Shown here one piece after another: positions 13,690 through 20,933 of a stretch of DNA of 31,669 nucleotides. Every line of letters begins with the position of its first letter. Position 1 is the stretch's first letter. The stretch is from assembly GCA_046732465.1 (NCBI GenBank), contig JBKPND010000021.1, positions 1-31,669 of the forward strand. Reading direction: 5' to 3'. A model generated the notes under the pieces. It saw nothing but the letters and a program-made list of their open reading frames with translations. It had not been told where the DNA came from and made no database searches. The position numbers and the translations under genes are program-made. The DNA comes from DASUPK01 sp046732465 (lineage in GTDB: Bacteria; Actinomycetota; Thermoleophilia; Solirubrobacterales; 70-9).

Positions 13690-15474
13690 TCAGCTCGCGG
13701 CCTCGGCCGCGAGCACCCGCCTCTCCGCCAACCCGCCGAAGTCGACCGGGCCCGGCATGAGCCGCTCGGGCGGCGGGATCTCGATCCCGATCGCGGCCAT
13801 GCGTCGCTTCAGCGCCTGGTACGCGAAGCCGTAGATCTGAGACGAGTGGTGGCCGTAGGAGACGAAGTCGGAGGGATCGTCGGCCTCCGGCGGGCAGAAG
13901 ACCTCGGCCGCCTTCGGCAGCAGCTCCTCCAGGCGCCTGAGGATCACTCCCTTCATCTCCGGGCGCTCGTCGCAGACGTCCTTCAGGAAGCGCACGCCGA
14001 AGGCGATGTGGCGATGCTCGTCCTGCTCGACCAGGCTGAAGCCCTCGTTGAAGCCCGGATAGAGGTCGTGGTCGGCGGTGTACTCGATCATGATCCGCTG
14101 GCCCGGCATCGCGAGGACCCCCTCGGTGACCATGTGGTAGGTGACGATGCCCTCGACGAAGAGCTCGAGATCGTCCGGGCGGTCCTTGATCCGGTTGGCG
14201 ATCTCCCGCAGCGAGTCGTCGAAGAGGAAGTGCCAGGGGCCGAGCATCCGGTCCTCGATCTCGTGGAGCCGCTCGCGGAAGCTGCCTGACTCGAGCCCCA
14301 TGACCTCGCTCGCCCAGCGGTCGAAGAAGACGGCGTGCCGCATCTCGTCGACTAGCTGGGTCGCTAGGAAGGCCTCCACCTCCCCGCTCGGAGCGGCGAG
14401 CAGGAACGGCGCCAGGTCCGCGGTGACGCGCTCCTCGCCTACGTAGAAGCTGCCGATGCTGAAGGCCGTGTGCCGCTGAGCCTCCGCCGGGGTGACGAGC
14501 CAGTGCTCGCGGTCGACCGTGAAATCGAGCTCGTGGGCCCGCCAGTTCTGGCGCTCCCAGAGGGCGTAGAGCTGCTCGTAGCTCATCAGCCCGCCCCGAG
14601 GCCGCTTGCTCTCCGCGGGGTCGCCCGAATCCGACGAGGCACCGTTGGTCACCTTGCTGCCCCAGCTGCCGGCGTTCTCGGCCTGCTGGCGTCGCTGGCG
14701 TTCCTCCCGCTCCAGCTCCGGCCCGTCGATTCCCTCTGCGCGATCGATCCAGCGGCCGAGCTGGGTGACCGGCGGGATCTTGCCGTCGACCTCGGTCTTG
14801 CCGAGGCGCATCGCGTCGGGTGGCGTCAGCTCCCCCGAGAGGAGCTTGAGCCAGTCCGAGTATCGAATCCGGACGATCGAGTCGGGGCTCTCGCCGAGCC
14901 CCTGCTCCACCGTGACGGTCCCATCGTCGACCTCCACCCGCCAGGTCCCACCGCCCTCACCGACCAGCTGATACGCGACTGCGAAGCGATGGCCGCGGGT
15001 CCACTCCGGCTCGATCGCGTACGGGAGCGAGCGGAAGACCAGGTCGGCGTCTACCGGCACGCCGAGCCGGGCCAGGTCGCGCGGTCCCGCGTCGTCGGCG
15101 AGTCGGCGAAGCGCGAGCGCCCTGCGCCGGCGCCCGCGGAGCTTCAGGTGTCCTCGCACCAGCGGCCCCACCGGATTGCGACCGGAGGCGACGCGGGCGA
15201 GCGTCTCGGGGTCGGTCGAGATCGCGAACGCCTCCCCGTTGAGGTCCGCGCCGGCGAGCACCTCCGCCACCTTGGCCCGTCCGCCGAGCGAACTCACCGT
15301 CCAGGCGCCGAGGCCCTCGAGCTCGAGGCGATAGCTGAGGCCGTCGGGCAGGTCCGCGGCCGCGGCCGGCAGGGACTGGACGATGAGGCGGGCCGCGAGC
15401 TCCGGGTCCGACTCCGCCATCCGGCGCAGAGCCCTCCGGTTCGTCCCTTCAGAGCCGTTGCCGTCTCGCGCCAT
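13690..15474 (-). CDS. Fusion of two SCP2-like domains to an R2-like ligand-binding oxidase (R2lox)
   Basis: This 594-residue protein has two SCP2/sterol-carrier-like lipid-binding domains (about 25-125 and 142-245), a charged linker (250-295) and a ferritin-like ribonucleotide-reductase-R2-type domain (about 298-570). In the ferritin domain the likely dimetal ligands are E347, E377, H380 (EMRH), E451, E486 and H489 (EHRH). The spacing E451 to E486 is 35, the same as E167 to E202 in Mycobacterium tuberculosis R2lox. The residues that form the Val-Tyr ether crosslink in R2lox have counterparts at V350 (E347+3) and Y446 (E451-5). R2lox proteins carry a Mn/Fe centre and bind a fatty acid, but their substrate is unknown. 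The fused SCP2 domains suggest a lipid or sterol-like substrate. It is divergent from the oxidase-like operon, 89 bp away. Confidence 0.82.
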   Translation of the reverse strand: MARDGNGSEGTNRRALRRMAESDPELAARLIVQSLPAAAADLPDGLSYRLELEGLGAWTVSSLGGRAKVAEVLAGADLNGEAFAISTDPETLARVASGRNPVGPLVRGHLKLRGRRRRALALRRLADDAGPRDLARLGVPVDADLVFRSLPYAIEPEWTRGHRFAVAYQLVGEGGGTWRVEVDDGTVTVEQGLGESPDSIVRIRYSDWLKLLSGELTPPDAMRLGKTEVDGKIPPVTQLGRWIDRAEGIDGPELEREERQRRQQAENAGSWGSKVTNGASSDSGDPAESKRPRGGLMSYEQLYALWERQNWRAHELDFTVDREHWLVTPAEAQRHTAFSIGSFYVGEERVTADLAPFLLAAPSGEVEAFLATQLVDEMRHAVFFDRWASEVMGLESGSFRERLHEIEDRMLGPWHFLFDDSLREIANRIKDRPDDLELFVEGIVTYHMVTEGVLAMPGQRIMIEYTADHDLYPGFNEGFSLVEQDEHRHIAFGVRFLKDVCDERPEMKGVILRRLEELLPKAAEVFCPPEADDPSDFVSYGHHSSQIYGFAYQALKRRMAAIGIEIPPPERLMPGPVDFGGLAERRVLAAEAAS

Positions 15475-15548
15475 CCCTCGTCGATTCTGCCAGAGCAGGC
15501 GCCGAATTTGGCCAGCCAGCCAGCAGCGGACGCGTGCGAGCTAGTCAA

Positions 15549-15554
15549 TAGACT
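15549..15554 (+). promoter_or_regulatory. -10 box (TAGACT) of the CoxB-like/CoxA-like/ctaA/ctaB operon
   Basis: TAGACT ends 9 bases before the TTG start of the CoxB-like gene. An in-frame TAG within the box rules out an earlier start. There is no Shine-Dalgarno sequence. Confidence 0.5.
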
Positions 15555-15563
15555 CTCGCCGCC

Positions 15564-16319
15564 TTGCTTGCCTTCCTGAGCCCTCCCGGCGGCCACTCGC
15601 CGAACGCGGACGACATCAACACCCTCTACTGGGTGATGCTCGTCGCGGGAATCGTCCTGCTGATCGCGATCAACGGCTCCCTGCTCGCGCTCGTCATGCG
15701 CTTCCGCTCGGCCCGTGGCCGGCAGCCGCGGCGGCTCGTGGTGCGCCGCCCCGCACAGTTCGGCACGGCCGGGGTATTCGCAGTATTCGCACTGGCCGCC
15801 TTCGTGCTCGGCGTGATCGAGACCGACAACGCGAAGAAGGTGGAGGCCTCCGGTCCCGACGGCCTGCAGGCCTCCACTCTGATCACGGCGCAGCGAGGGC
15901 TCACCCTTCCGGTCGGCCAGACGGCGCCGCTCGAGATCAGGGCCTGCGGCCAGCAGTGGATCTGGCGCTACGAGTACCCGGATGGCACCTACTCCTACTA
16001 CGAGCTCGTCGTACCGGTGGACACCGCGGTCGTGCTCAAGCTCTGCTCCACCGACGTCGTGCACCGCTGGTACGTCCCCGGGCTGAGCGGCAAGTTCGAT
16101 GCGACCCCGGGCGAGAGCAACCAGGCCTGGTTCAAGGCCGACCAGGAGGGGATCTACGACGGCGCCAGCTACGCCTTCTCCGGCGCGTCATATGCGGCGA
16201 TGCGGACGCGGGTTCGGGTGGTCGACGTGCCCACCTACCAGGCCTGGCTCGAGTCGCAGGCGGCCGGAATCAAGGAGGCCCAGACCTTCGTGCAGACCGC
16301 GCTTGGGGAGCCCGGATGA
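15564..16319 (+). CDS. Cytochrome c oxidase subunit II-like protein lacking the CuA site
   Basis: This 251-residue protein has two N-terminal transmembrane helices (about 22-46 and 67-88) and a cupredoxin domain (about 105-222) outside the membrane, the layout of oxidase subunit II. It aligns with the intact CtaC at 27680-28441, and the CuA residues fall at identical numbers. H167 and M213 are kept. The two bridging cysteines C202 and C206 are serines, the second histidine H210 is a tyrosine and the backbone ligand E204 is an alanine. It therefore cannot form CuA. The aromatic QQWIWRYEYPD patch is kept. Quinol-oxidase subunit II also lacks CuA, but the partner gene here has lost its hemes too. 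Its stop overlaps the next start (ATGA). The only possible start is the TTG. Confidence 0.88.
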   Translation: MLAFLSPPGGHSPNADDINTLYWVMLVAGIVLLIAINGSLLALVMRFRSARGRQPRRLVVRRPAQFGTAGVFAVFALAAFVLGVIETDNAKKVEASGPDGLQASTLITAQRGLTLPVGQTAPLEIRACGQQWIWRYEYPDGTYSYYELVVPVDTAVVLKLCSTDVVHRWYVPGLSGKFDATPGESNQAWFKADQEGIYDGASYAFSGASYAAMRTRVRVVDVPTYQAWLESQAAGIKEAQTFVQTALGEPG

Positions 16320-18028
16320 GCGACGGTAGGACACTCGCCCCGCACCGGCCCGAGCTCGTCACCGAAGGGCCCGCGCCGTCGCGGCCGCGCTGGCTCGAGA
16401 TGGTGATGAGCTCCGATCACAAGGACGTCGGGCGCATCTACATCGGCGCCTCGCTCTCGTTCCTCGTGCTCGGGATCATCGCCTTCCTGCTGATCCGCCT
16501 CCAGCTGGCGGTGCCGGAGAACGACCTGATCGAGCCGGTGACCTTCAACCGGCTGCTCTCCGTGGGCAGCGCGACGCTGATCGTCCTCTTCGCCCTGCCC
16601 TTCGTCTTCGGCCTCTTCACGTATGTCGTGCCGCTGCAGATCGGCGCGCGCTCCCTTGCCTTCCCCCGCCTCGCCTCGCTCTCGCTCTGGCTCTACATCT
16701 TCGGCGGCGCGCTGCTTTACGTGTGCTTCGTCTACACGCCACCGGAGGCGGGCTTCAACGCCTGGCCGCCGCTCTCGGACACCGTCTTCATATCCAACAA
16801 CGGCGTCGACGTCTGGATCACGGCCGTCGGCCTCACCGCGCTCGGCCTGGTGCTCCAGTCGATCAACCTCGCCGTGACCGTCTCGAAGCTGCGGGCGCCC
16901 GGCCTGGCCTGGCGCAGGCTCCCCACCTTCAGCTTCTCGGCGGCCGTCTCGAGCTGGACGATGATCATCGCCGGGACGGCGATGGTCGCGGCCCTGGTCA
17001 TGCTGGAGATCGACCGTCACTTCTCCGGCGTCTTCTTCGACCCGGGAGAGGGCGGCGCGCCGCTGTACTACCAGCACCTGAGCTGGATCTTCTTCACCGG
17101 CTGCTGGCTCGTCTTCCTGCTGCCCGCGATCGGGGCGATCTCGGAGATCCTGCCGGTCTTCTCCGGGAAGCCGCTTCTCTCCCGCCGGGCGCTGGTGATC
17201 TCCATGATGGCGATCATGCCGCTGGGCCTGCTCGCCTGGATGCAGAACATGATGAGCGCCTCGATCCCGATCGGCTGGCTCTACGCCGCGATGCTGATGG
17301 CGCTGCTGCTGGTGATCCCGATCGGGGCCGTGTTCGTCAACTGGATCGGCACGTTGGCCGGCGGCGTCCTGCGGATGCGGGCGCCGCTGGTGTTCGCGCT
17401 GGCGGCGATCTCAACGCTCAGCTTCGGCCTTGTTCTGGAGCTGATCCAGAGCGTGATCCCGGTCAACTGGCTGCTGGCGGACACGACCGCCTCGACCGCA
17501 GCGAGCGGCTACGTCCTGGTCGGCGGCCCGGTGCTCGGCGGGTTCGCCGCTCTCTACTACTGGTTCCCCAAGATGACCGGCAGGGTGATGGGCGAGGGAC
17601 TGGCGCGGTCGTCGGCGACCCTGATCGTGCTCGGCGCCCACCTCATCTTCATTCCCCTCTTCCTCGCCGGCGTAGAGGGGCAGCAGGTCGACATCTTCAA
17701 GTTCTTCGAGGCGAGCGACGCGATCAACGCCATGAGCCTCAACGCGTACAACCTGATCGCGACGATCGGCGCCTTCGTCCTCTCGCTCGGCGTCGTGCTC
17801 ACGATCGCCAACGCCTACGTCTCGCTCAAGAGCGGCGTGCGCACCGGGCACGATCCGTGGGGTGGGGAGACGCTCGAATGGTTCGCGACCTCGCCTCCGC
17901 CGCCCCATAACTTCGACGTGGTCCCGGACGTCCGCAGCGACGAGCCGCTGCGCGACATCCGCGAGGCGGTGAGGCGTCGCGACGCCTCCCGCGCCACCCC
18001 GGCGGAAACGCGCGAGCCGGTAGCCTGA
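16316..18028 (+). CDS. Heme-copper oxidase subunit I-like protein lacking all metal ligands
   Basis: This 570-residue polytopic membrane protein aligns from end to end with the intact CtaD at 25702-27618. Shared segments are SSDHK, a P-L-x-I-G-A loop, AFPRL, YYQHLSW, SGKPL, YYWFPKMTGR and EWFATSPPPPHNF. Every cofactor position has changed: heme a His to G84, CuB His to T261, the adjacent Tyr to L265, the CuB His-His pair to Q310-N311, heme a3 His to A396 and the second heme a His to G398. The propionate arginines are V458-D459, the D-channel Asp is S113, and the K-channel Thr and Lys are I336 and V339. The frame is open and the fold elements are kept, so it looks selected rather than decayed. 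GGGGAG precedes the ATG, which overlaps the CoxB-like stop. A role in assembly or structure is inferred. Confidence 0.88.
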   Translation: MSDGRTLAPHRPELVTEGPAPSRPRWLEMVMSSDHKDVGRIYIGASLSFLVLGIIAFLLIRLQLAVPENDLIEPVTFNRLLSVGSATLIVLFALPFVFGLFTYVVPLQIGARSLAFPRLASLSLWLYIFGGALLYVCFVYTPPEAGFNAWPPLSDTVFISNNGVDVWITAVGLTALGLVLQSINLAVTVSKLRAPGLAWRRLPTFSFSAAVSSWTMIIAGTAMVAALVMLEIDRHFSGVFFDPGEGGAPLYYQHLSWIFFTGCWLVFLLPAIGAISEILPVFSGKPLLSRRALVISMMAIMPLGLLAWMQNMMSASIPIGWLYAAMLMALLLVIPIGAVFVNWIGTLAGGVLRMRAPLVFALAAISTLSFGLVLELIQSVIPVNWLLADTTASTAASGYVLVGGPVLGGFAALYYWFPKMTGRVMGEGLARSSATLIVLGAHLIFIPLFLAGVEGQQVDIFKFFEASDAINAMSLNAYNLIATIGAFVLSLGVVLTIANAYVSLKSGVRTGHDPWGGETLEWFATSPPPPHNFDVVPDVRSDEPLRDIREAVRRRDASRATPAETREPVA

Positions 18029-18032
18029 CGGC

Positions 18033-19076
18033 ATGGCCGGACCCGGTGCCGGCGGCGGCGGTGCAGGGCTCCGCCGGTTTCGCCGCCTGGCAGACCTCAC
18101 TGCGCTTGTCACCTTCCTGCTGATCATCGTCGGCGGGGTCGTTCGAGTGAGCGACTCCGGGCTGGGCTGCGGCCCCGGGGGCAGCGGGACCAAGGGATGG
18201 CCGCTCTGCAGCGGCGACGTGATCCCGCTCGTGGGCGACGAGAACACGCTGATCGAGTTCTCCCACCGGCTCCTGGCGGCGGTCGTGGTGGTCCTGATCG
18301 CATTGCTCTGCTGGCGTGCGTACCGGGACCTGCGGGACCGGAACAGCTGGGCGTTTCGCGGCAGCATCGCGGCGGCCGTGATCGTCCTGATCCAGGCGGG
18401 CCTGGGCGGGCTGACCGTCGAACACAGCCTCAAGGACGGCCTGGTGGCGGCGCACCTGGGGACGGCGATGCTGCTGATCGGCCTGCTGCTCTGGCTCAGC
18501 TTCAAGGCGCGCTCAGAGGGCGCGCTGGAGGACGACCAGCCGGTGCGCCAGCCCGTCCGCGGGCTGAAGCCGTTCGCGGTGACGGCCGCCGTGCTCCTGC
18601 TCTGCGCGATCGTCGCCGGCGGCTACATGGCGGGGACCGAGGAGGAGGGCGTCAACGAGGTCGGCCCGAACATCGCGGGGGCCCACCTCGCCTGCGGCCA
18701 CCAGTTCCCGACCTGCGGTGACGGGAAGTTCCTCCCGTTCGGCAACAACAAGCTTACGGACATCCACCTCACCCACCGCGTCTTCGTCTACGCGGCGACG
18801 CTCGCGATCATCGTGCTGCTGAGCGTGGCCTTCGCGCGCGGCTCGCGCGACCGGCTGCTCCTGCTCGCCGCGCTGCTCCTGCTCGGGCAGGTCCTGCTCG
18901 GCGGCATGAACGTCTGGCTCGGCGAGCACGCGACGCTGATCGTCGGGCACCTCACCGTCGCGACCCTGCTCTGGGTGACGGTGATCTCGATCACCTACCG
19001 GCTCGCCTGGCTTCCCAGCCCGGCCCGCTCGAACGAACGGGCCCCGCGGGCCGAGGCATCGGCGGCGCCCGCATGA
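18033..19076 (+). CDS. ctaA: Heme A synthase (CtaA/COX15)
   Basis: This 347-residue membrane protein has eight predicted helices in two homologous halves and oxidises the C8 methyl of heme O to make heme A. The four conserved helix histidines are H78 (IEFSHRLLA, with E75), H141 (AAHLGTAM), H248 (IHLTHRVFVY) and H306 (VGHLTVATLL). Cysteine pairs sit in the outer loops: C46 and C59, and C221 and C228 (ACGHQFPTCG), as in the Bacillus-type enzymes. The gene begins 4 bases after the CoxA-like stop and overlaps ctaB by 4 bases, so it is translated within the same operon. A TAGCCT hexamer 6 bases before the ATG could act as an internal leaderless promoter but may be chance. The intact aa3-type oxidase at 24030-28441 is the expected user of heme A. 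Confidence 0.95.
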   Translation: MAGPGAGGGGAGLRRFRRLADLTALVTFLLIIVGGVVRVSDSGLGCGPGGSGTKGWPLCSGDVIPLVGDENTLIEFSHRLLAAVVVVLIALLCWRAYRDLRDRNSWAFRGSIAAAVIVLIQAGLGGLTVEHSLKDGLVAAHLGTAMLLIGLLLWLSFKARSEGALEDDQPVRQPVRGLKPFAVTAAVLLLCAIVAGGYMAGTEEEGVNEVGPNIAGAHLACGHQFPTCGDGKFLPFGNNKLTDIHLTHRVFVYAATLAIIVLLSVAFARGSRDRLLLLAALLLLGQVLLGGMNVWLGEHATLIVGHLTVATLLWVTVISITYRLAWLPSPARSNERAPRAEASAAPA

Positions 19077-20047
19077 GCGTCCATCTCGGCACCCGGCACG
19101 GACGCGTGGGCGAGGGCCGGCGGCGGCCCGGAGGCGGCCACGTCTCGGTCACCCCCGGCGACGCGCGCACCCGCACCATGCGGGCGGCGATCGGGGTGGC
19201 GAACGACTACGTCACCCTGACCAAGCCGCGGATCATCTCGCTGCTCCTGCTCACCTGCGTGGCGACGATGTTCGTCGCCGACCCTGGCGGCCCGGCGCTC
19301 TCGACCATCCTCTGGACCTGTCTCGGCGGCTACCTGGCCGCCGGCGGCGCCGGGGCGATCAATCACTACATCGAGCGGGAGCCGGATGCCCGGATGGCCC
19401 GCACGAAGGGACGACCGCTCGCGAGCGGGCGGATCGAGCCGCGGCGCGGGCTCGTCTTTGGGTCGACCCTCGGGGTCGTCGCCGTGGCGCAGCTCTGGAT
19501 CACGGTCAATGGGCTGACGGCGGCGCTCGCCGCCGCCGGGCTGCTGGGCTACGTCTTTGTCTACACGCTCTGGCTGAAGCCGCGGACGCCTCACAACATC
19601 GTTCTGGGCGGCGCCGCCGGCGCGATGCCTCCGCTGGTCGGCTGGGCCGCCGCCACCGGCGGCCTCACCGCCGAGGCGCTGTGGCCGTTCGCGATCGTCT
19701 TCTTCTGGACCCCGCCGCACTTCTGGGCGCTCTCCCTGCTGATCTCCGACGACTACGCGCGCACCGGGGTTCCGATGCTGCCCGTGGTTCGCGGCGAGAC
19801 GACGACCCGCCATCAGATCGTCGCGTACGCGCTGCTCCTGGTCGCGGTGACCATCGGGCCGGTACTGACCGGACTGTTCGGCGCCGCCTACCTGATCGCC
19901 GCGCTCGCGCTCGGCGCCGGCTTCGTCGGCCTCGCCCTGGCGCTGCTGGCGCACCCCTCCCGGCAGGCGGCGCGGCGGCTCTACCTGAGCTCGCTCGCCT
20001 ACCTGGCCCTGCTCTTCGTCGCGATGGCCCTCGACCGCGCGTTATAG
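19073..20047 (+). CDS. ctaB: Heme O synthase (protoheme IX farnesyltransferase)
   Basis: This 324-residue UbiA-family prenyltransferase attaches a farnesyl group to heme B to make heme O, the substrate of CtaA. The first Asp-rich-type motif is in NHYIEREPDARMARTKGRPL (from N97), with the family's RTKGRPLASG extension. The second region is in FFWTPPHFWALSLLISDDYA, followed by GVPMLPVV, which is diagnostic for CtaB/COX10. About nine hydrophobic helices are visible. The first 35-44 residues are basic and unusual for the family; M36 (MRAAIGVANDYV) is an alternative start. The ATG overlaps the ctaA stop (ATGA). It is followed by two small membrane-protein genes. Confidence 0.95.
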   Translation: MSVHLGTRHGRVGEGRRRPGGGHVSVTPGDARTRTMRAAIGVANDYVTLTKPRIISLLLLTCVATMFVADPGGPALSTILWTCLGGYLAAGGAGAINHYIEREPDARMARTKGRPLASGRIEPRRGLVFGSTLGVVAVAQLWITVNGLTAALAAAGLLGYVFVYTLWLKPRTPHNIVLGGAAGAMPPLVGWAAATGGLTAEALWPFAIVFFWTPPHFWALSLLISDDYARTGVPMLPVVRGETTTRHQIVAYALLLVAVTIGPVLTGLFGAAYLIAALALGAGFVGLALALLAHPSRQAARRLYLSSLAYLALLFVAMALDRAL

Positions 20048-20050
20048 GCT
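20045..20050 (+). promoter_or_regulatory. -10 box (TAGGCT) of the small membrane-protein pair
   Basis: A TANNNT hexamer ends 9 bases before the ATG at 20060 and begins on the ctaB stop codon. The 17-base stretch from TATAGG to the start closely matches that before the cytochrome gene at 20934. Confidence 0.4.
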
Positions 20051-20059
20051 TCCCGCGCC

Positions 20060-20170
20060 ATGGATCGCGAACGCGCCAGAGCCACCATCAAGGCGGGAAT
20101 GGTCACCGCCTCACTCGCCCTGCTGGTCTTCGGCCTGGCCTTCTACGTGGCGATCCTCTACCTGCGATGA
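20060..20170 (+). CDS. 36-residue single-TM protein in the heme A/oxidase operon
   Basis: This is a tiny protein with a charged N-terminus (MDRERARATIKAG) and one hydrophobic helix (ASLALLVFGLAFYVAILYLR). It begins 12 bases after ctaB, and its stop overlaps the next start (ATGA), which is strong evidence that it is translated. Single-helix peptides of this size are often oxidase accessory subunits, such as the CoxAB-stabilising small subunits of proteobacterial aa3 enzymes, or assembly factors. I do not recognise a named family. It could belong to the CoxA-like/CoxB-like complex or to the true oxidase. Confidence 0.65.
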   Translation: MDRERARATIKAGMVTASLALLVFGLAFYVAILYLR

Positions 20171-20427
20171 GCCAGCCGCCGAAGCCGACCGAGTCGATCT
20201 ACCTGCCCCGGGCGACCATCTTCCCGGCCCTCTTCGCCTTCGGGTTGGCGGCCGTGATCGTCGGGCTCTACGCCTGGTGGCCGTACTCGGTGATCGGCGC
20301 CTTCATCGCGCTCGGCGCGCTGATCGGCTGGCTGCGCGCCAACCGGAACGAGATCGCGCGCATGCCGCGCCAGCAGCAGACGGACACTGCGCCGATCCCG
20401 CTCTCGGTGTCGATCCCCGAGGACTGA
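20167..20427 (+). CDS. Small two-TM oxidase subunit IV-like protein
   Basis: This 86-residue protein starts with SIYLPRATIFPALFAFGLAA, followed by WWPYSVIGAFIALGALIGWL and a charged tail. The Pro-x-x-x-Pro entry into the first helix, the WW between two close helices and the operon position resemble the small subunit IV-type proteins of bacterial oxidases (CtaF/CoxD-like). The assignment rests on layout rather than strong identity. The start overlaps the stop of the 36-residue gene. It ends tail-to-tail with the CBS-domain gene, one base apart, and is the last gene of the operon. Confidence 0.6.
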   Translation: MSQPPKPTESIYLPRATIFPALFAFGLAAVIVGLYAWWPYSVIGAFIALGALIGWLRANRNEIARMPRQQQTDTAPIPLSVSIPED

Positions 20428-20428
20428 C

Positions 20429-20830
20429 CTAGGGCGGAGACATCGACGAGGTCGCGCCGACCTCCGTCCAGCAGCGCACGATGTCCCGCATCGAGAGCAC
20501 GCCGACGAGCTCGCCGCGATCGACGACGACCAGGTGGCGGATGCCGCGCTGCACCATCTCCTCGGCGGCCTGCTCGAGGCTCCAGTCGGGGGCGGCGGAG
20601 ATGACGCTCTCCGACATGTGATCGGCGACCTTCTCGTCGTCCGGGTCTTTGCCGGTGCCGACGGCGTTCAGGATGTCGCGCTCGGTGATGATCCGCGGGG
20701 CGGGAGACTCCTCGTCGAAGACCAGGGCGGCGCCCGTCCCCTTCTCGGTCATCTTGGTCGCGGTCTCTCGCAGCGTGTGGCCGGGCCCCACTGCCAAAAC
20801 CACGCTCGACATCCCCTCGCGAACCTCCAC
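20429..20830 (-). CDS. CBS-domain-pair protein
   Basis: This 133-residue protein consists of one Bateman module. The first CBS repeat is about 1-60 (VREGMSSVVLAV, then GAALVFDE and RIITERDILNAV). The second is about 68-125 (HMSESVISAAPDWSLEQAAE, then HLVVVDRGELVGVLSMRDI). The pairs bind adenine nucleotides in most families and report cell energy state. With no attached effector domain its target is unknown. The start is GTG 20830, where AGAGGAGG lies 4 bases upstream; the open frame beyond it lacks a ribosome-binding site. It is divergent from the c-type cytochrome gene across 103 bp. Confidence 0.88.
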   Translation of the reverse strand: MEVREGMSSVVLAVGPGHTLRETATKMTEKGTGAALVFDEESPAPRIITERDILNAVGTGKDPDDEKVADHMSESVISAAPDWSLEQAAEEMVQRGIRHLVVVDRGELVGVLSMRDIVRCWTEVGATSSMSPP

Positions 20831-20918
20831 CGGGCCTCCTCTCGCGGCAAGCTCTAGTGCCGTTCGGCGCAAGCTTATCCCACGCTCGGGGGCGTGCCGA
20901 GCGCGCAGGGGCGACATA

Positions 20919-20924
20919 TAGGAT
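20919..20924 (+). promoter_or_regulatory. -10 box (TAGGAT) of the diheme cytochrome gene
   Basis: A TANNNT hexamer ends 9 bases before the ATG, without a Shine-Dalgarno sequence. The surrounding 17 bases match those before the 20060 gene at most positions. Confidence 0.45.
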
Positions 20925-20933
20925 TCCGCGCCC

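Noticed and set aside
15564..18028. Reading the CoxB-like/CoxA-like pair as a quinol oxidase
   Set aside because: A quinol oxidase loses CuA but keeps the heme and CuB histidines in subunit I. Here all six are gone.
16316..18028. Reading the CoxA-like gene as a pseudogene or sequencing artefact
   Set aside because: There is no stop or frameshift over 570 codons. Substitutions fall at isolated sites in otherwise alignable segments, helices stay hydrophobic, and start and stop fit the operon with a 4-base overlap and a 4-base gap.
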